A model generated the notes under the pieces. The model saw only the letters and a list, made by a program, of their open reading frames with translations. It did not search any database and was not told the DNA's origin. From an uncultured Succinatimonas sp. (GTDB lineage Bacteria > Pseudomonadota > Gammaproteobacteria > Enterobacterales > Succinivibrionaceae), in assembly GCA_900548485.1 (NCBI GenBank), contig URKL01000062.1, forward strand, positions 1 through 9,165: a stretch of 9,165 bases of DNA, read 5' to 3'. Positions 6,005 through 9,165 of the stretch are shown here, piece by piece; within the stretch, counting starts at the first letter, position 1, and every line of letters begins with the position of its first letter. The position numbers and the translations under genes were made by a program.

Positions 6005-6021
6005 TTACCGAATATTATGGG
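6005..6021 (+). repeat. Presumed cassette recombination site D
   Basis: TTACCGAATATTATGGG, differing from site A at two of 17 bases and from site C at two. Fibre-like coding starts here; the 24 bases upstream are AT-rich and begin with an in-frame TAA at 5981-5983. Opposite in orientation to site C. Confidence 0.55.
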
Positions 6022-6238
6022 GCTGTTTGAAAATCCAGCAAGAAACGTAGGCTTAAATTTCTCAGGATCTTTTTATTTTTCGCCAAGCAAAACCCACACT
6101 TTTAGTCAGGTACAGCTTAATAACAACGGGGTAAGCGTGCGCCTTGATAGCAGTCGCGAACTACGGTTTGAAATTAAAAAAGATGTTTCTAGCATGTCCC
6201 CCAAAAATTCCCCCAAAATAAATATTGCTTTGAAATAA
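6008..6238 (+). pseudogene. Silent alternative tail-fibre C-terminus (cassette D)
   Basis: From CCG at 6008 the frame gives 76 residues, close to the 77 and 73 of cassettes A and B. It starts PNIMGLFENPARN, has LNFSGSFYFSPSK (SGSF against SGAF and NGVF), then VRLDSSRELRFEIKKD, matching IDSRQIKIDASL in B, and ends NSPKINIALK, similar in form to NQNLIIIKF. An ATG falls at 6017 within PNIMG, but there is no Shine-Dalgarno before it, so a free 73-residue protein is unlikely. The last 40 bases coincide with the TCCCCC repeats that also flank cassette C. Likeness to the other cassettes is weaker than for B but is supported by the shared start site and length. Confidence 0.6.
6197..6214 (+). repeat. 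Two TTCCCCC-type motifs (cluster 3) at the end of cassette D
   Basis: GTCCCCC near 6196 and TTCCCCC at 6208 inside the final codons of cassette D, followed by AAAATAAATATT. Inverted counterpart of cluster 2, giving the C-toxin/antitoxin-D block matching outer ends. Confidence 0.5.
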
Positions 6239-6519
6239 TCAGATCATATATTTCAACCAAATTTTTTGATGACTATAAGAAGTACTTTCTAATGTCTATT
6301 TGCGCTTTTACTAAGACACAGTCTTTGAATGATTTGTAACATCAAAAAAATTTTTACTATTCGAGAGAGCCTTACTTACTGTTTTTATCTTTTTCTCAAC
6401 GAAAGAGAGATGTTTTTTTTTATAAAATTGTTTAGATATAATGAGCCTATAAATCTATATTTAGATTTAAGTTATTCTTAAATACAAAATCTAACTTATT
6501 AAGCTCAAAAGGATTTATT
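6239..6519 (+). promoter_or_regulatory. Intergenic region with a candidate promoter for the membrane protein gene
   Basis: No convincing gene in these 281 bases. A perfect TATAAT lies at 6437-6442, 78 bases before the next start, within a T-rich tract; no good TTGACA-like box is seen at the right distance. AAAAGGA at ~6507-6513 is the ribosome site for the gene at 6520. The rest is AT-rich with no clear repeat. Confidence 0.35.
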
Positions 6520-6882
6520 ATGGATGGTTATCGTCCACTTTTATATTCAATCTCCCTCTTAGTAGCTTGGTGGGCACAAGCTTCTCAATCATATGCAAGC
6601 CTTCCTGAGGGCTTTTTAAGAATTATAGTTCTTATAATCTCCTCAATTTATTTAGCTTATTATGGCTATAACTGTCACAAACAAAAACGTTTAATCACCT
6701 TTACCTTCGTCTTAAGCTTAAGTTTATTACCCTGGGCTTTATTTATAGAACTTCTATTTATAGGCACAGCACCAAGTCTGAGTACAGCTTTAGTTGTTTA
6801 TAATATTTTTAGATTATTTTTAATCTCTATGGTTTTTCTAATCTTAGTCAAAGAATTCTTCAAAGCTATAAAAAATTTTTAA
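6520..6882 (+). CDS. Small integral membrane protein, unknown function
   Basis: 120 residues with about four hydrophobic segments at ~5-25, 33-50, 58-82 and 88-112, separated by short basic loops (HKQKR at ~53-57) and ending in a basic tail KEFFKAIKNF. This is an inner-membrane protein by composition, with no signal peptide, catalytic motif or family I recognise. The start is well supported by AAAAGGA, with the ATG about 6 nt on. It is followed by its own terminator and lies 115 nt before the secretion operon on the same strand, so it is probably a separate transcript. Codon use matches the AT-rich neighbours. Confidence 0.7.
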   Translation: MDGYRPLLYSISLLVAWWAQASQSYASLPEGFLRIIVLIISSIYLAYYGYNCHKQKRLITFTFVLSLSLLPWALFIELLFIGTAPSLSTALVVYNIFRLFLISMVFLILVKEFFKAIKNF

Positions 6883-6917
6883 TTATAAAACAAAAGGTTA
6901 TTAAAAATAAATTTCCT

Positions 6918-6947
6918 AAAAGCGCATATAATGCGCTTTTATTTCTT
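6918..6947 (+). terminator. Rho-independent terminator
   Basis: Stem AAAAGCGCAT (6918-6927) with ATGCGCTTTT (6931-6940), 10 bp perfect with a 3-nt loop, followed by ATTTCTTATTT. It separates the membrane protein gene from the secretion operon. Confidence 0.75.
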
Positions 6948-6997
6948 ATTTAATTTCCAACAATTTTCATAATAGGCTCTATAAAAAAGGAGTCATT

Positions 6998-8482
6998 ATG
7001 AAAATTAAACTTCTATCTATAGCTGTCTCTCTAAGTATATTGTCTGCATCTACCTTTGCAGCTCCAATCTTAAATTCAGTCAGTGTTAACTCAAAAGCTT
7101 ATCAAAATAAAAATGCCATCAATGCTATTATTGCTCCCTATCTAGGCAAAGAAATTGATATTAAGCTTCTGCAAAAAATTCTGTCTGAAGTAAATCATTA
7201 CTATCATAACTTAGGTTATACCTCATCACAGGCCTTCTACCCAGAACAAAGTACCGATAAAGGTAATTTAATTATTGAAATTGCTCATCCTAAACTTGCA
7301 GATCTCAACTTAAATAACCTTGTTCCACTAAACTCCTACGCCATGTCTGTTTTATTTAATGATTTAAAATCATATCAAGGACAGTATTTTTCAGAGGAGG
7401 AGTTGACCTCTAAACTCTATAAGCTCAATGATTTAGGACAATTTTCTCTAAAAGGAACTTATGCACAAAGTCCTCAACCTAAAAGCGTCGATCTCAACCT
7501 AACCTTAGATCCAGTAAAAAAATTTAACTTTATTGTATTCGCTGATAATTACGGTACAAAAAGTTCCGGACAAGTTCGTGGAGGCGCGCAGATGCAAATT
7601 AATAATTTCACAAACAGCGCTGATACCCTATCTATCTTTTATGCTCGGTCACAAGAGAAACAAAATAATTTCAATTTAAGCTATGAAATTCCTATAAGTT
7701 CTCATCCTACAATTTTAGGCTCATCTCTTTGTCTCTCAGACTATGAACTTTCTGATGAGTACAAATTCTTAGGAGCTCAAGGAACGTCTTTAAATTACGA
7801 ACTTTATTTAAAAGAACCTTTAATTCGTACCTCTAATCTCAAACTAAATCTTCAAGCAGGAGGGCGCTATAAAAACCTTTCTGACGAATTTGCAAACTTC
7901 GATGTGGAATTTAAAAAGCACTCCCTAGCAGGATTTATAGGCTGTGAGAGTATCTATATAAAAAATAAAATTAGTCTTGAGAGCAAGCTTACATTGACAT
8001 CAGGGCGTCTTTACAATGATGACGATTGGGATCTATATGAAGATAGTAGCTTTGCTATCACCTCTTTTGACGGTTCATTTAATTACAAATGCAGTCCTTA
8101 TGTAACTATCAGAGATGATCTTTCTTTGCAAATTGGCAGTCATGATCTCGAAAGCTCAGAGCGCTTTGTCCCGGTCGGTGCTGATAAACTTTCAGCTTAT
8201 GATAGCAATGTAATCTCCGCTGATAGCGGTATTTTTAATTCCACCGCTTTAGAAATTAGCCCCTTTAAACAACTTAATTTAAAGATATCCCCCCATTTTG
8301 ACAGTGCTTATGCCAAAGGAACAGATAGTAGCGAAAAACTATTTGGTGCAGGTTTACGCCTTGATTATCAAAAAGGAGGCTTTTTTATCAACTCAAGTTT
8401 TGATATTCCATTAGGACATAAACCCTATGAGAATGTCGATGATTTTAAAATTTTCTTACGTACAGGATTTAATTATGCATAA
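6998..8482 (+). CDS. Two-partner secretion outer-membrane transporter (TpsB, FhaC/ShlB family)
   Basis: 494 residues. A signal peptide (residues 1-21, ending STFA before AP) sends it to the outer membrane, where it exports the TpsA partner encoded next. Residues ~24-100 are a first POTRA domain (IIAPYLGKEIDIKLLQKIL, YYHNLGYTSSQAFYP); ~100-172 a second (YFSEEELTSKLYKLNDLGQF). The 16-strand barrel starts at ~173 with the family motif ADNYGTKSSGQVRGG. The protein is shorter than the usual ~550-580: the mature chain starts directly with POTRA 1, without the plug helix and linker of FhaC. In the loop-6 position, where relatives have VRGY or VRAY, it reads LSAY (398-401) in VGADKLSAYDSN, so the conserved arginine is missing. 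The start has AAGGAG at 6987-6992. The gene overlaps the TpsA gene by 8 nt. Confidence 0.92.
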   Translation: MKIKLLSIAVSLSILSASTFAAPILNSVSVNSKAYQNKNAINAIIAPYLGKEIDIKLLQKILSEVNHYYHNLGYTSSQAFYPEQSTDKGNLIIEIAHPKLADLNLNNLVPLNSYAMSVLFNDLKSYQGQYFSEEELTSKLYKLNDLGQFSLKGTYAQSPQPKSVDLNLTLDPVKKFNFIVFADNYGTKSSGQVRGGAQMQINNFTNSADTLSIFYARSQEKQNNFNLSYEIPISSHPTILGSSLCLSDYELSDEYKFLGAQGTSLNYELYLKEPLIRTSNLKLNLQAGGRYKNLSDEFANFDVEFKKHSLAGFIGCESIYIKNKISLESKLTLTSGRLYNDDDWDLYEDSSFAITSFDGSFNYKCSPYVTIRDDLSLQIGSHDLESSERFVPVGADKLSAYDSNVISADSGIFNSTALEISPFKQLNLKISPHFDSAYAKGTDSSEKLFGAGLRLDYQKGGFFINSSFDIPLGHKPYENVDDFKIFLRTGFNYA

Positions 8483-9165
8483 ACTTAATCTCTTAGCTCT
8501 AGCTACCTTTATCTGTATCCATCAGGTTTATGCTGCTACTTTGCCATCAGGTTTTAACAATATACATGGCGATGCTTCTATACATATAAACGCAGATAAT
8601 AATTCTATGACCATTGTTTCTAACAATAAAAACAATATCTTAAGTTGGAAGGATTTTTCTATTGATGCAGGTAACAAAGTTGTATTTGATTCAAATAATT
8701 ATTTAAATATAGTTAAAGGACCTAATATCAGTAAAATAGCCGGTACTCTTAGTGCCGCTGGCAATATCATTATCGTAAATCCTAACGGTATTACACTTGA
8801 AAAAGGTGGCTCTTTTCATGTGAATAATCTCACCCTCTCTACTGCAAAAATTCTTGATCAAGAAATTGAGGATTATAAGCGCACGGGTAATTTAACTATC
8901 ACAAATAAAGGTATGGGCAGAGTTATTCTTGCAGGCAAAAGCTTTGTTAAAAATATCGAAATCAATGGCAGCCAAATTATCATCAGAGATCTTGAGGAAA
9001 TCACCGATTATAAACAAAACCCTCTAACTAATCAGGATGCTAATCATATAAAGCTGACAAGCTCAACAAATCGCATCGATATAGGTGGAGCAAATTCTAT
9101 AAATTTTGATGTGTTCGAGATCGTTCAGACGCTTGATATAAGCCTCTACGATTTCGCGGCGTGCC
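8475..9165 (+). CDS. Two-partner secretion exoprotein (TpsA, filamentous haemagglutinin-like), N-terminal part
   Basis: 230 residues to the window edge, with no stop. A short signal peptide (1-20, ending HQVYA) is followed by the TPS secretion domain: LPSGFNNIHGDASIHI, W58-K-D-F-S-I-D-A-G with VVFD, then AAGNIIIVNPNGI with the hallmark NPNGI at 102-106. The domain is recognised by the POTRA domains of the partner transporter and nucleates the beta-helix outside the cell. The start overlaps the transporter gene by 8 nt and has AGGA at 8464-8467 inside it, so the two are translationally coupled. It lacks the long extended signal peptide of many exoproteins. The effector part (adhesin, haemolysin or contact-dependent toxin) is out of view. 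The last ~50 bases look richer in GC and may not belong to the gene. Confidence 0.9.
   Translation, partial: MHKLNLLALATFICIHQVYAATLPSGFNNIHGDASIHINADNNSMTIVSNNKNNILSWKDFSIDAGNKVVFDSNNYLNIVKGPNISKIAGTLSAAGNIIIVNPNGITLEKGGSFHVNNLTLSTAKILDQEIEDYKRTGNLTITNKGMGRVILAGKSFVKNIEINGSQIIIRDLEEITDYKQNPLTNQDANHIKLTSSTNRIDIGGANSINFDVFEIVQTLDISLYDFAAC

Noticed and set aside
5018..6214. Insertion sequence bounded by inverted GGGGGAAC repeats
   Set aside because: No transposase-like coding lies between the repeats; the content is fibre cassettes and a toxin-antitoxin remnant, and no target duplication was seen.
1..9165. CRISPR arrays, rRNA, complete tRNA
   Set aside because: No regularly spaced repeats, rRNA-like sequence or full cloverleaf was seen on either strand.

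Overview
The window looks like an AT-rich, probably gammaproteobacterial, genome or metagenome contig. The evidence is Mu/P2-type tail genes, a DinJ-YafQ toxin-antitoxin remnant and a two-partner secretion pair. A Succinivibrionaceae-like gut organism would fit, but that is inference. The first ~530 bases are much richer in GC and hold an internal piece of a pyruvate:ferredoxin oxidoreductase gene, cut at both ends. It runs straight into the middle of a phage baseplate gene, so it is most likely an assembly or library chimera.

From ~531 to ~4790 lies the end of a prophage late region. In order it holds the end of a baseplate J-like gene, a Mu gp48-like baseplate gene, a tail-fibre gene, a P4-type tyrosine recombinase on the minus strand, a DUF4376 (fibre-assembly type) gene and a small phage protein. 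A possible tRNA 3'-end remnant (attR-like) at ~4875-4896 may mark the prophage boundary.

The main discovery is a dispersed set of alternative tail-fibre C-termini. The expressed fibre changes from constant to variable at a (L)PNI-x-G motif encoded by TTACCAAATATTATCGG (1996). Three more open stretches start at near-copies of this site (CCRAATATYAYNGG) with unrelated sequence upstream. They are cassette B (minus, 2426-2205, convergent with and overlapping the expressed end), cassette C (minus, 5412-5059) and cassette D (plus, 6008-6238). All resemble fibre ends, and B can replace the expressed end in frame by inverting ~430 bp. This is a shufflon- or Mu-G-like switching system with the tyrosine recombinase gene beside it. 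Cassettes C and D point away from each other and enclose a decayed dinJ-yafQ module: the antitoxin has lost its N-terminus and the toxin has two nonsense codons. The outer ends of C and D carry GGGGGAAC-type repeats.

From ~6240 on, the window holds a short intergenic region, a 120-residue membrane protein of unknown function with its own terminator, and a two-partner secretion operon. That operon is a TpsB outer-membrane transporter overlapping by 8 nt a TpsA exoprotein, which runs off the window end. The TpsB is short and lacks the usual plug helix and the arginine of the VRGY motif.
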